Assembly (NCBI RefSeq): GCF_900497805.2
Contig: NW_020945064.1
Location: 10,225,348 to 10,289,347, forward strand
Direction of reading: 5' to 3'
DNA length: 64,000 bases
From: Vombatus ursinus
Lineage: Eukaryota > Chordata > Mammalia > Diprotodontia > Vombatidae
Of the stretch, positions 35,209 to 45,779 are shown piece by piece; the first letter of the stretch is position 1; each line of letters begins with the position of its first letter. Position numbers and translations under genes: made by a program. The notes beneath the pieces are model-generated. The model saw only the letters and a list, made by a program, of their open reading frames with translations. It did no database searches and had not been told where the DNA came from.

Positions 35209-35309
35209 AGAAATGATTTGGATTTTAGCGATAAAAGTGACATTAAAGAAGTGGCATTATCATCTGTTTTGATGCTACACCTTAAGGACCATGCAACTCG
35301 CAGTTGAAA

Positions 35310-35313
<4 letters not shown>

Positions 35314-35352
<39 letters not shown>
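35314..35352. repeat. (CA)n microsatellite
   Basis: About 19 uninterrupted CA units. Confidence 0.97.
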
Positions 35353-35354
<2 letters not shown>

Positions 35355-35356
<2 letters not shown>

Positions 35357-35482
35357 GTCTCCCCATCAGGATGTGAACTCCTTGAGAGTAGGGCTTATTT
35401 TCCTGTTTTATTTGTATCCCCAGGGCTTAACAAAGTGCTTTGCATATGGCAAGTCCTTAATGTTTTTATTTACTTGTTTATT
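35355..35482 (+). mobile_element. L2 3' terminus
   Basis: GATGTGAACTCCTTGAGAGT, TTTGTATCCCCAGGGCTTAA, CAAAGTGCTTTGCATATGGC: clear forward L2 3' UTR. 35483-35849 holds nothing recognised. Confidence 0.85.
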
Positions 35483-35849
35483 CATATTCCAAAGCAATTT
35501 TGAAGGAGAAAGAATGCTAATAAATGAGCAGGACAAAAGAACCAGATTGACTTAAAATCTGGTTAACTCCATTTTCACAATTGTCATAATACTTGAGGAC
35601 CAAGAAATAGATTGATCACCAAATGGCCAGCCCCATTCAGTCATTAGCATAACCCAAATGACCACTTCTAATCCCATCATTTTAATCATTTCAAACCCCC
35701 AGTTAGACTGACATGTGTTGGATCAAGGGGCCAAGCATTTAATCTAACTGTAGTACATTGATTCCATCAGGCTAGAGCCAGTTTGTAATGCATTAAGATA
35801 CCATTTGTAATATGCTATCAATAAATATTTGTAGCTTGCCTATGATGTG

Positions 35850-36345
35850 CAAAAAATAATTTAATAATAGCTGACCTTTATATACAGTTTTAAGTTTTAC
35901 AAAGCACTTTGGATATATGATTTGATCCTTAGAGTATCCTTTTGGGGGAGATACTCCTATCATGAGGCAGCTAGATGACTCAGTAGATAGAGTGCTGAGC
36001 CTGGAGTCAGGAAGGCCTGAGTCCAAATCCAGATTCAGAACAGCTGCATGACCCTGGGAAAGTCACTGCTTGTCCTAATTTGCTGGAGAAATGGCAAGCA
36101 ACTCCAGTATCTTTGCCTAGAAAACATCATATAGGGTCATGAAGATTTGGACATCCCTGAATGATTGGACAACAACTTTTATAATATCCACTTTATGAAT
36201 GAGGAAATTGAGGCTGAGAGAGATGAAGTTATGTGTTTTCAAGGTCACACAACTAGTAAGTACCCGAAGCAGGATTCTAACTCATGGATCCCTGACTCCA
36301 AGCCTATCTATCAACTATATCCACTGTATCATCTAACTGACTTGT
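35850..36345 (-). mobile_element. MIR split by a MAR1 copy
   Basis: Left part 35855-35962 (TAGCTGACCTTTATATACAG, AAGCACTTTGGATATATG). Right part 36180-36345 (TGAATGAGGAAATTGAGGCT, AAGGTCACACAACTAGTAAG, CAGGATTCTAACTCATGG). Confidence 0.8.
35965..36176 (+). mobile_element. MAR1-type SINE inside a MIR
   Basis: GGCAGCTAGATGACTCAGTA, TGGAGTCAGGAAGGCCTGAG, AACTCCAGTATCTTTGCCTA, ending GATTGGACAACAACTTTT. Slightly shortened in the CORE. Confidence 0.9.
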
Positions 36346-36649
36346 GCAGCCACCAGGCACAAGGTATGGTGTTCACTAGGTACCATGGCAGACAAAGTGG
36401 ATACAATCTGTTGTTCATAGCCTTTTAATAGTTTTGTTATCCTGGGGGAGAAATGTTCTATGACTGCCCTCAGTGAACCATGAAATTGCTATTGCTCCAA
36501 TGAACAATTTATCACCTGTATATTTTGAAGGAGGAGGGACGGGGACTGGGTGGGAAGGGCATTACGAGTATTTATCCAGGGTCCAATCACTGAAATACAT
36601 TCTGTAAGATTGTGGGGCTGAGCCTTTCAAAGAACAAATGAACCTGAAA

Positions 36650-36965
36650 GGGAAGTAGTGAAGCAATGTGAAAAGACCCCTAGCCTGTAAGTTGGGAGAC
36701 CTGGGTTGCATTCTAGGCTCTTCCACTAATGAGCTCAGTGACCTTGGCCATTTTAATCTCTCTAGGCATCAGAAACCTCATGTGTGAGATAACAGTGCAT
36801 TTATGGAGCATTTTGTAGCTTACAGAGCACTTTCTTTACAGTAAGTAGGTAGTCACATATGGCATCCCTCATTTTACATATAAGAAAACAGAAGATCAGA
36901 GAGGGGAAATTCCATACAAAGTTATATAGCCAACATGGCAGAACCTGGACCTGCAATAAAGCCAA
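36650..36965. mobile_element. MIR (+) followed by MIR (-)
   Basis: 36650-36795 forward: AAGTTGGGAGACCTGGGTTG, GTGACCTTGGCCATTTTAAT. 36800-36965 reversed: TAGCTTACAGAGCACTTTCT, CCTCATTTTACATATAAG. 36346-36649 holds nothing recognised. Confidence 0.7.
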
Positions 36966-36989
36966 GTGATTCATGGGGTTTTGAGATGG

Positions 36990-38615
36990 CAGTGTTCGAA
37001 TATCACTCTCATCTGAAGTGGTTCAAGAAGGGAAAAGTATATAAACACACACAGCTGGGTATAAAAATTCATTTTACCCAACAGGAAAGTAGGAGGGGAA
37101 GGGAACGTGAGAAAGTGTGTGAGTGTGTACAGGGGGTGATAAGAGGGGAGGTAGATAAAAGGAGACAATGGTCGGAAGCAAAGCAGACTTTTGAAGAGGG
37201 GACAGGATAAAGAAAAGAAAGCTAAATAGAAGAGAATAGGATGGAGGGAAATACACAGTAAGCACAAATGTGAATTGAATGAACTCACTCATAAAATGGA
37301 AGAGAATAGCAGAATGGATTAGAAACCAGTATTCATCAATATTGCTTTTAAAAGAGACATACTTGAAACAGAAAGACATACATGGAGTTAAAATAAGGGG
37401 CTGGAGCAGAACCTATTATGCTTTAGCTGAAGTTTAAAAAAAGGCAGAGATAGCAATCATGAACACAGACAAGCGAAAGCAAAATTAAACCTAATTAAAA
37501 GAAATGTTCAGGAGAACTACATTTTGCTAAAAGGTACCATAGACCATTAAGCAATACCAATACTAAGCATATTTGCACAAAATCCCATAAAATCAAAATT
37601 TTTGAAAGAAAAGTTAAATAGGAGAAAGTAAACTGTAACTCTATACTAGTGGGGGACCTCAACTTACCTGTCTCAGACCTAGATGAATCCAACCATGAAA
37701 TAAACAAGAAAGAAGTTAAGGAGATAGATTAAATTTTAGAAAAATTAAATGTGATAAACCTGAAAAATACTGAATGGAAATAGAAAGAAATATACCTATT
37801 TCTCAACTGTGCATGTAGCCTTCACAAAAATTGAATGTAGGGCATAAAATGTGTTGAATGTATTAAGGCATAAAAGACTCACAAAAATGCAAAAAGCAGA
37901 AATATTAAATGTACCCTTTCCAGACCATAATGCAATACAAATTGCGTCTAATAAAGAGACTTTGAAACATAGATTAAAAATTGTTCACAAACTAAATAAT
38001 CTAATCCTAAAGAATGAGTTGATCAAATAACAAACCATAGAAATAATCAATAATTTCATTAAAGAGGATGACAATGAGACATCATACCAAAATTTGTGGG
38101 ATGCAGCCAAAGCAGTATTTAGAGGAAATTTCATATCTATACGCATACATCAATAAAAAAGACAGAGAAAAAATCAATTAATTGGGCATGCAAAAAAAAA
38201 CCTAGAAAAAGAACAATTGACCTAAAATCAAAAGAGAGATTAATAAAATTGAAAGTTAAAAAATCATTGAACTAATAAACTAATAAATAAAAATACTAAT
38301 AATACTAATAAAAAACTAATAAATAAAACTAGGAACTGGTTTTATGAAAAACCACTGGCTAAACTGATTTTTTTTTTAAAGAAGAAAACCAAATTACCAG
38401 TATCAATAAAGAAAAGTGACTGTGTAACAAATGAAGAAAAAATTTAAAAAATTATTAGGAGCTATTTTATTCAACTTTATGCCAATTAAACTGACTGTTT
38501 AAATGGAATGGCTGACTATCTGTTTAAATATAAATTGCCGAGATGAACAGAAGAGGAAATAGAATACTGAAATAATCCTATATTAGAAAAACAAAAATTG
38601 AACAACCATAAATGA
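36990..38615 (+). mobile_element. Diverged L1 fragment: inter-ORF spacer to early ORF2
   Basis: Aligns to ~13420-15075 of the full-length L1: CACTCTCATCTGAAGTGGTT, the purine spacer, TAGTGGGGGACCTCAACTTA (endonuclease VGDLNL region), CCTTTCCAGACCATAATGCA and TGGGATGCAGCCAAAGCAGT. Many stops and indels. It lacks both ends of an L1, so the 3' part was lost after insertion. A local (ACTAATAAATAA)-type expansion sits at 38270-38330. Confidence 0.88.
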
Positions 38616-38635
38616 ACTTCTTAAGAAAAAAATAA

Positions 38636-39415
38636 TTTAAAGCTCTCTATCACCTTGCTCCAAACTTACTTTCCAGTCTTTTTTTCCTATCATTTCCCTT
38701 CACAAACTCTATATTCTGTTACAACTGGACTAATAGTGCTTCCCCAATCTTAAGATTTCATCTCCTGCTTCTGTTCATTGGGAGCAGCTTCTCAGCACAG
38801 TGACTAAGAAGCTGGGCCTGGAGTAAATACCTGAATTCAAATTAGGCCTCAAGAATTTACTAGCTGTGTGACTCTGCACAAGACACTTAACCTCTGTTTG
38901 CCTCAGTTTCCTCATATGTGAAATGAGATTAACAATAGCACTTACCTCATAGAATTGTTGTGAAGCTCAAATTAGATAATTATAAAATATTTAACATAGT
39001 ACCTGCCATATAGTAAGTGCTATACAAATATTTATTATCATTAATCATTCACAAGGCACCATCCATGAATTTTATGTAGAATGTCCTCTCTCCTTATGTC
39101 TGTCTGCCAGAATCCTTGTTTTCCTTAACAACAACAACAACAACAACAAATCCCTTCAAGCTTCAGTCCATATGTCAAGCCCTCCATGAAACATTCCTTG
39201 ACATTCACTTTTGCTAATGGCCATTCCCCTCTCCCTTCAGATTTTCCAAGAGCTCTTTGTCTGATTTCTCCCTTGCACCTACCCTGAATTTTACTTATTT
39301 TCCTTCACACTATATCACTTCCTATAGAATATAAGCTTTGAGGGCAGAGAATATTTATTTTTTTAAAGAAAATTTTGTATCCCCAGGACCTAACAGGACA
39401 CCTTGCATAGTTGAA
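38636..39415 (+). mobile_element. L2 3' region split by a MIR
   Basis: Left part: CTCTCTATCACCTTGCTCCA, CACAAACTCTATATTCTGTT. Right part from ~39050: CAAGGCACCATCCATGAATT, TTCAGTCCATATGTCAAGCC, TTTTGTATCCCCAGGACCTA. A short (AAC)n lies at 39128-39149. Confidence 0.82.
38785..39045 (+). mobile_element. MIR/THER1 inside L2
   Basis: GCAGCTTCTCAGCACAGTGA, TGGGCCTGGAGTAAATACCT, CTAGCTGTGTGACTCTGCAC, CAGTTTCCTCATATGTGAAA, GTACCTGCCATATAGTAAGT. Near full length. Confidence 0.88.
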
Positions 39416-39424
39416 TTGAATTTC

Positions 39425-39765
39425 AGTAACCCTACAATTTAAGTCAGGTGGGCATTACTACCTCCAGCTTTACTAGTGTAGAAATTGAGGCTCAGAAAAT
39501 CTAGCACAGTGTTTCTTAAATTCCTTGTGTTCCATGGACCCTGATGGACCCTTTCTTACAATAATGTTTTTAAATGCATAAAATAAAATACATGAGATTA
39601 CAAAGGACACTAAGAGTCATCGAAGTACAATTATCCAAATATATTTTTAAAAGGTCATGGACCCCATTATTAGGAACACCTATCCAGTGTCAATAGACTA
39701 TGGCAAAGTCAGGAATAGAATTCAGGTCTTCTGTCATCCTACCTAGAACTCTCTCTACCATGGGG
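39425..39765 (-). mobile_element. MIR split by a DNA transposon
   Basis: Left: GGTGGGCATTACTACCTCCA, GAAATTGAGGCTCAGAAAA. Right from 39690: GCAAAGTCAGGAATAGAATT, CATCCTACCTAGAACTC. Confidence 0.65.
39502..39690. mobile_element. Small DNA transposon (hAT-like MITE), copy 2
   Basis: Same interior as 19114-19339: ATGGACCCT, AATGTTTTTAAATGCATAAA, GATTACAAAGGACAC, GGTCATGGACCCC. The terminal TTTCTTAA / TTAGGAAC are more eroded. Lies inside the reversed MIR. Confidence 0.62.
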
Positions 39766-40804
39766 AGAAGAATTCAAGGGTTGTTGAGATAACCTTTAAA
39801 TGTTTTGTATTAAATAAGTAATGGTTTAAAGCTATTTCAAAATGGCCGGCTGTGGCTTATTTGTGTTACACCCAGGTTTAATAGCCAAGCATGCAACACC
39901 TGCTGTAGGCTCAAACTCTGAGTAAAGTCTTTCTTGTCCTTCTCCTCAGAGCTCCCACTCCCTCTCCCCAGCTTCCCTTCCAAGAGCCAGCAAGCCAAAG
40001 ACCAGATATTAGCCTAGAAACTGTTTATTTGGCCATCACAGGATTGATGGATGGAACTAACCTCAGAAGTTTTCAGAGGTTCAATTCAGAGAAATACAAA
40101 GTTCAAAACCTCTATGGTCTGGAAATATCCCCTGAGGGAAGGCTCGTGCATTTTCCATCATTTCATCATTTATCCTGAATTAAAAAGCCAAAAGAAAGTC
40201 AACTTGTTCACACTCCCTATGCCTGTTGAAATTCTGAAGGTCAGAGGCACATGGAAGACTGGACATTACTAACCTCAAAGACGACTTGTTCTAAGAGCCA
40301 TGGAAACAGTTGAAGCTGCTGATCATTTAATCCAAACCTTTCCGACCACCCCTGGTTAATACCATGATGTTCTGCATTTAAAAAAAAATAGCAGAGTATT
40401 TAAAATACCCTACCATCTACTAATGATACACATATACTTTGGGACCTAGGGGCTGGCCAGAGTTCAGAGCCTCCAGTTAACATTTCTCTCTTGCCAAATA
40501 TCTTCCTGGCCTTGCTACCACATCTGGTGATGGCTTTTGGAGCAATCACGAGACTTGATGTGAACTCTAAATCTTTCAAGCATCTGTGTCAGAAACTTGG
40601 CCTTTCCTGTCATTTGCTTCTGTTCAGCCCACCTCAAAACAGCCAACGTCACTGCCACGTGGTGAGAGACTTCGGCGACTTCTCCAGGCTGAGGCTTTTA
40701 GTTATTGCCCAACACAAAATTGGCTTAAAGAATTCTGATGGATTCTGCTGAAATCCTGTTCTAAAGAAAACCCTTGCTGCTTCCAAACAGTTTAGTTTTT
40801 GGGT
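39766..40804. other. No recognised feature
   Basis: About 1 kb without a named repeat. Open frames at 40051-40272 and 40491-40751 show no domain. Confidence 0.4.
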
Positions 40805-40880
40805 TGTTTTTTGTGTTTTTAAACCTTCAATACCTAACACAGTTCTTGGCTCAGAGTAGGTGCTTAATAAATGTTTTCTT
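40805..40880 (+). mobile_element. L2 3' terminus, split from its tail at 46674
   Basis: AATACCTAACACAGTTCTTG, GCTCAGAGTAGGTGCTTAAT, AAATGTTTTCTT. TAAATGTTTTCTT (40868-40880) is repeated at 46674-46686, where AATGAGT continues a typical L2 end. The L1 unit between them is the insertion. Confidence 0.7.
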
Positions 40881-40984
40881 TTTTTAAATAACAAACTTTC
40901 TCTCCCTTCACTTCCCTCTCCCTACTGAAAAAGAAAAAAAGAAAAAGAAAACCCTAATAACAAATAAACGGATCATGTATGAAC

Positions 40985-41490
40985 ACTTAAAAAGGAAATT
41001 ATTAAGCATGGCAAACCAGCATGGGTTTATTAAGGGCAAGGCATACCATGGCAACCCAAGAGGCATTTGTGGTAGAGTGGGCTAGATGTTGAAGGACCTG
41101 AGTTCAAATCATAGTCCTGTTATTTATTTATTACCTCTATAAACTTTGGTCATTTCCTTAACTTCTTTGAGACTCAGTCTCTTGATCAGAACTTGTTGTA
41201 CCAGATGACTTTAGGTTCCTTTTAGTTCCAGGTATGATATGTGAACATCATTTCCTTTTTAGATGGGGTCACTGAATAGAAGATCAGAAAACCACTGCAG
41301 AAATTATATCCTTGATTTCAGCAATGCATTTGACAAGGGAGTTCATCACATCTTTGGAGACAGAATGGAAAGATATGGCTAGATGAGAATGCAAGGAGGT
41401 AAATCTGGAAGTGACCGAGCCCAGACCCAAAGAGTGTTGATTAATGGATTGATGTCAGCCTAGGTGGAGATATGTCTCCAGTGCCCTGCC
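40985..41490 (+). mobile_element. CR1/L3-like RT fragment with nested MIR
   Basis: 40985-41065 and 41260-41490 translate in pieces to 'HGFIKGKAYHG' and 'LDFSNAFDKGVHH', matching the CR1/L3 RT text 'HGFtkGKsc' and 'LDFSKAFDtVsH'. A MIR (+) at ~41070-41258 splits it (TAGAGTGGGCTAGATGTTGA, CTTTGGTCATTTCCTTAACT). It lies in the segment that may have been 3'-transduced. Confidence 0.6.
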
Positions 41491-41990
41491 TCATCCCCAT
41501 GTCTCAGCCATATTCCATTGAAATTTTTTCTCTTTCTTATTTTTTTCTCAATTACATGTAAAAAAATTTAACACTTTTTTTAAATTGAGTTCTAAATTCT
41601 TTCCCTCCTTCCCTCTTATCCTCTCTCCTTGAGAAGGCAAGGAAGTTGATTAAGATTATACATGTGCAGTTATGCAAACATATTTTCATATTAGCCATGT
41701 TGCAAAAGAAAATACAGACAAAAATAAGAAAAATAAAGAAAAATAAATTTTTAAAAAGTATGCTTCGAACTGCATTCAGCTTTTTTTTTCCTCTTGGGTA
41801 GCATCATAAGTTTTTCAGAATTGTCTTGGATCACTGTATTGCTGAGAATGACAGCTATTCTGTCATTCACAGTTGATCATTGTACAATATTGTTGTTACT
41901 ATATACAATGTTCTTCTGGTTCTCCTCATTTTGCTTTTCATCAATTCATAGAAGTCTTCCCAAATTTAACATCCTACTCATCATTTCTTA

Positions 41991-42242
41991 TTTTGTTGTT
42001 GTTGTTCAGTTATTTCTATTGTGTCTGACTCTTTGTGACCCCATTTGGGGTTTTCTTGGCAGAGATACTGGAATGGTTTACCATTTCCTTCTCCAGATCA
42101 TTTTACAGATGAGGAAACTGAGGCAAACAGAGTTAAGTGACTTGCCCAGGGTCACATAGGTAGTAAGTGTCTGAAACTGGATTTGACTTTAAGTCTTTCT
42201 GACTGCAGGCCTGGTACTCCAGACATTGTACCACCTAGCAAT
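41991..42242 (-). mobile_element. MAR1-type SINE inside L1
   Basis: Flanks ATCATTTCTTA (41980-41990) and ATCATTTCCTA (42243-42253), one mismatch in 11. Body complete from TTGTTGTTGTTCAG to GTACCACCTAGCA. Confidence 0.93.
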
Positions 42243-43544
42243 ATCATTTCCTATAGCAGAGTAGTATTCCATAATAATCATATACCACAATTGGTTCACT
42301 CATTCCCAGTTGATGGGCATCCCCTCAATTTCCAATTCTTTGCCACAATAAAAAAAAGCCCTAATAAATATTTCAGCACATATAGGTCGTTTTCCTTTTT
42401 CTTCTATCTCTTTGGGATACACACTTACTCTTGGTATCGCTGAGTCAAAGAGTATGCAGTTTTATAGCTCTTTGGGCATATTTCCAATTCTCCAGAATTG
42501 TTGTATCAGCCACAACTTCACCAACAGTATCCCCTCCAAAATTTGTCATTTTCTTTTTCTGTCATAATTGCCCAGTCTGATAGTTGTGAGGTGATACTCA
42601 GAGATATTCTTTTTCTAGTTTTTTTAGTTGTATGTCCAATTCATGCATCTTTTTAAAAAATCTATTTTATTAGTATAAGCATCTAGAGATAACAATTTTT
42701 CTGAGTACTGTTTTGACTGCATCCCATAAATTTTGGTTGTCTCACTATTATCATTCTTTTTAATGAAATTATTATTTATGTGATTTGTTTTTTGACTCAC
42801 TCATTCTTTAAGATTAGAGTATTTGGTTTTCATTTAATTATTCAATATAATTTTAATCTATATTTCTATATTTAATTTATATTCCCATTGCTTATTATTG
42901 AATATAATTTTTATTACTTTAAAATCTTAAAGAATACACTTAATAGTTCTGCTTTTTTGCAGAACTATTTAGTTGGGATGTTTTTTTGCCCTAATATATG
43001 GTGGATTTTTATGAAGGTACCAAGTACAGCTGAGAAAAAGGTATACTCTTTTCTATACCCATTCATTTTTCTCCAGAAGTCTATTATATTTAACTTTTCT
43101 AAAATTCTATTCATCTCCTTAACTTCTTTCTTGTTTATTTTATAGTTAGATTTACCTAATTCTGAGAAGAGAAAATTAAGGTCCCCCATTAGTATAGTTT
43201 TACTATCTATTTCCTCCTGCAACTCATCTAACTTTTCCTTTAAGAATTTGGATTCTGTGCTATTTGGTGCATATATATTTAGTATTGATATTGCTTCATT
43301 GTCTATGGTATCTTTTAGCAATGTAGTTAGGTCTGCTTTTGCTTTTGCTTTACCTGAGATCATGCTTATTACTTCTGCTTGTTTTTTTTTTTTTTTAACC
43401 TTGGCTGAAGTATAATAGATTCTACTCCAATTCCTTATTTTTGCTCTGTGTGTGTCTCTGTGACTCTCTTTCAAGTGAGTTTCTTTTAAACAACATATTG
43501 TTGGATTCTGTTTTTTAATCCATTCTCCTATCTGCTTCCTTTTT

Positions 43545-44093
43545 AAAAATTTTTTTATGAAATTTTTTGATTTATCAATAATCACTTCCATATGCTTTTG
43601 AATTTAAAATTTTTCTCCCCCTTCCTCCCCACCATGCTCCCCAAGATGGCGCATAATCTGATATAGGCTACACATTTACATTCATATTAAACATATTTTC
43701 ACATTAGTATGTTGTAAGTAGAAATTAAAATCAATAGGAGGAACCATCAGAAAGAGGAAACAAAACTCAACAGAAGAGAAAAAAAAATAACAATTCAGCT
43801 TCCATAGTTCTTTCTTTGGGTGTGGATAGCATTTTCCATCACAAGGCCTCTGGAGATGTCTTAGATCCTTCTATTGCCAGGAAGGGTTAAGTTTATCAAT
43901 ATTAGTCATCACATAACATGGCTATTATTGTGTACAACGTTCTCTTTGTTCTGCTCACTTCACTCAGCATCAGACCATACAAGTCTTTCCAGGTTTTTCT
44001 GAAGTCAGCCTCTTCATCATTTCTTATAGCACAATAGTATTCCATCACATTCATATACCACAACTTGCTCAGCCATTCCCCAGTTGATGGGCA
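43545..44093 (-). mobile_element. Younger 5'-truncated L1 nested in the older L1
   Basis: Perfect 17-bp duplication CTATCTGCTTCCTTTTT at 43528-43544 and 44094-44110. Contents are the reverse of 17310-17860 of the full-length L1 (ATCAATAATCACTTCCATAT, GAAAGAGGAAACAAAACTCA, ACTTGCTCAGCCATTCCCCA) with few differences. The clean duplication marks it as the most recent insertion in this cluster. Confidence 0.95.
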
Positions 44094-45779
44094 CTATCTG
44101 CTTCCTTTTTATAGTTGAGTTCGTATGATTCACATTCACAGTTGTGATTACTAGCTGTGTATTTTCACTTATACTATTTTTTTCCTTTTCTCTATTATTA
44201 TCCTGTCCCTCCTCAGAAGTCTATTTTGCTTTTAACCACTGGCTCCTTTAATCTACCCTCCCTTCTATCAGTTCTCCCTCCCCCACCTTGTCTTATCCCC
44301 TGTCCTTCCTACTTTCCTGTGAGGTAAGATAGATTTCTATGCCCAACTGAGTGTGTATGCTACTCCCCCTTTTAGCCAATTCTGATGAGAGTAAGGGTTC
44401 AAGTGTTGCTTGTCACCCCCAACCTTCCTCTCCACTGTAAAAGCTCCTTTTTTATGTGATTTAATTTCTCCCATTCTACCTCCCCCTTCTCCCAGTGTAT
44501 CCCTTTTTCTCCCCACTTAATTTTATTTTTTTAAAATCATCCCAGCATAGTCAACTCATACCCATGCCCTCTGTCTACATATACTCCTTCTGAATTCCCT
44601 AATCATGATAAAGTTCTTAGGAATTATAAGAATCATCTTTCCATGAATGAATGTAAACCATTTAACTTACTGAATCCCTTATGATTACTCTTTCATATTT
44701 ACCTTTTTTGCTTCTTTTGAATCTTATATTTCCAAGTCAAATTTTCTATTCAGCTCTGGTCTTTTCATCAAAATGCTTGAAAGTCTTCTACTTCATTAAA
44801 TATCTATTTTTCTCCAGAAGGATTATATTCAGTTTTACTGGCTAAGTTGTTCTTGGTTGTAAACCTAGCTCTTTTGCCTTCCAGACTATCATATTCCAAG
44901 TCCTCTGCTCCTTTAATGTGGAAGCTGCTAAATCTTGTGTAATCCTGACTGTGACTCCATGATATTTAAATTATTTCTTTCTGGCTACTTGTAATATTTT
45001 CTCCTTGACCTGGAAGCTCTGGAATTTGCCTATAATATTTCTGGGAGTTTTCATTTTGGGATCTCTTTCAGGAAGTGATTGGCAAATTCTTTGAATTTCT
45101 ATTTAACCCTTAAGATATCAGGGTGGTTTTCCTTTATAATTTCTTGAAATATAATATGAGTTCTTTTTTTAATCAAGCCTTTCAGATGTCCAATAATTCT
45201 TAAATTATCTATCCTTACTATATTTTCCAGGTCAGTTGTTTTTTCCAATGAGTTATTTTACATTTTCTTCTATTTTTTCATTCTTTTGATTTTGTTTTAT
45301 TGTTTCTTGATGTCTCTTGAGTCATTAACTTCTACTTCCCCAATTCTAATTTTTAAGAAATTATTTTCTTTGGTGAATTTTTACCTCTTTTTCCATTTGA
45401 CCAATTCTGCTTTTTAAGGAGTTCTCCTCTTCAGTGGATTTTTGTGCCTCTTTTACCATTTGGCCAATTCTGTTTTTAAGGGATTATTTTCTTCATTTTT
45501 TCGTGCCTCTTACCAAGCTATTGACTTGCTTGTCATCTTTTTCTTGCATCACTCTCATTTCTTTCCCCAATTTCCCCTCTACCGTTCTTGATTGTGCTTT
45601 AAAATTCTTTTTAAGCTCTTCCGGGAATTCTTGTTGGGTTGGTATCCAATTCATACTTTATCTTTGAGGCTTTGTTTGTGGCTGTTTTGACATCATCTTC
45701 TGAGTTTGAATCTTGATCTTCTCTGTCATCATAGTAACTTTTTATGGTTAGGTTCTTTTTGTTTGTTTGCTCATTTTCC

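Larger units (their letters stand above)
34020..35275 (+). pseudogene. Possible processed pseudogene, unrecognised parent
   Basis: After removing the MAR1 (34176-34435) and the WSINE (35057-35208), frames on + read like protein with few stops: NYLKSKSTDQLPDCVLELDE, then AYENTNEVTWSP, a Thr-rich run from the (CCA)n, ITGAPSNLIPITIIQ, then ARSVVPVSSVITTTEDPEKE and LLPESLANDSILEM. After the SINE, in a shifted frame, DLDFSDKSDIKEVALSSVLM and LHLKDHATRS end at a stop. Ser/Thr/Pro-rich text suggests a transcription-related or mucin-like parent, but I cannot name it. Chance openness of a CA-rich region is a real alternative. Confidence 0.4.
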
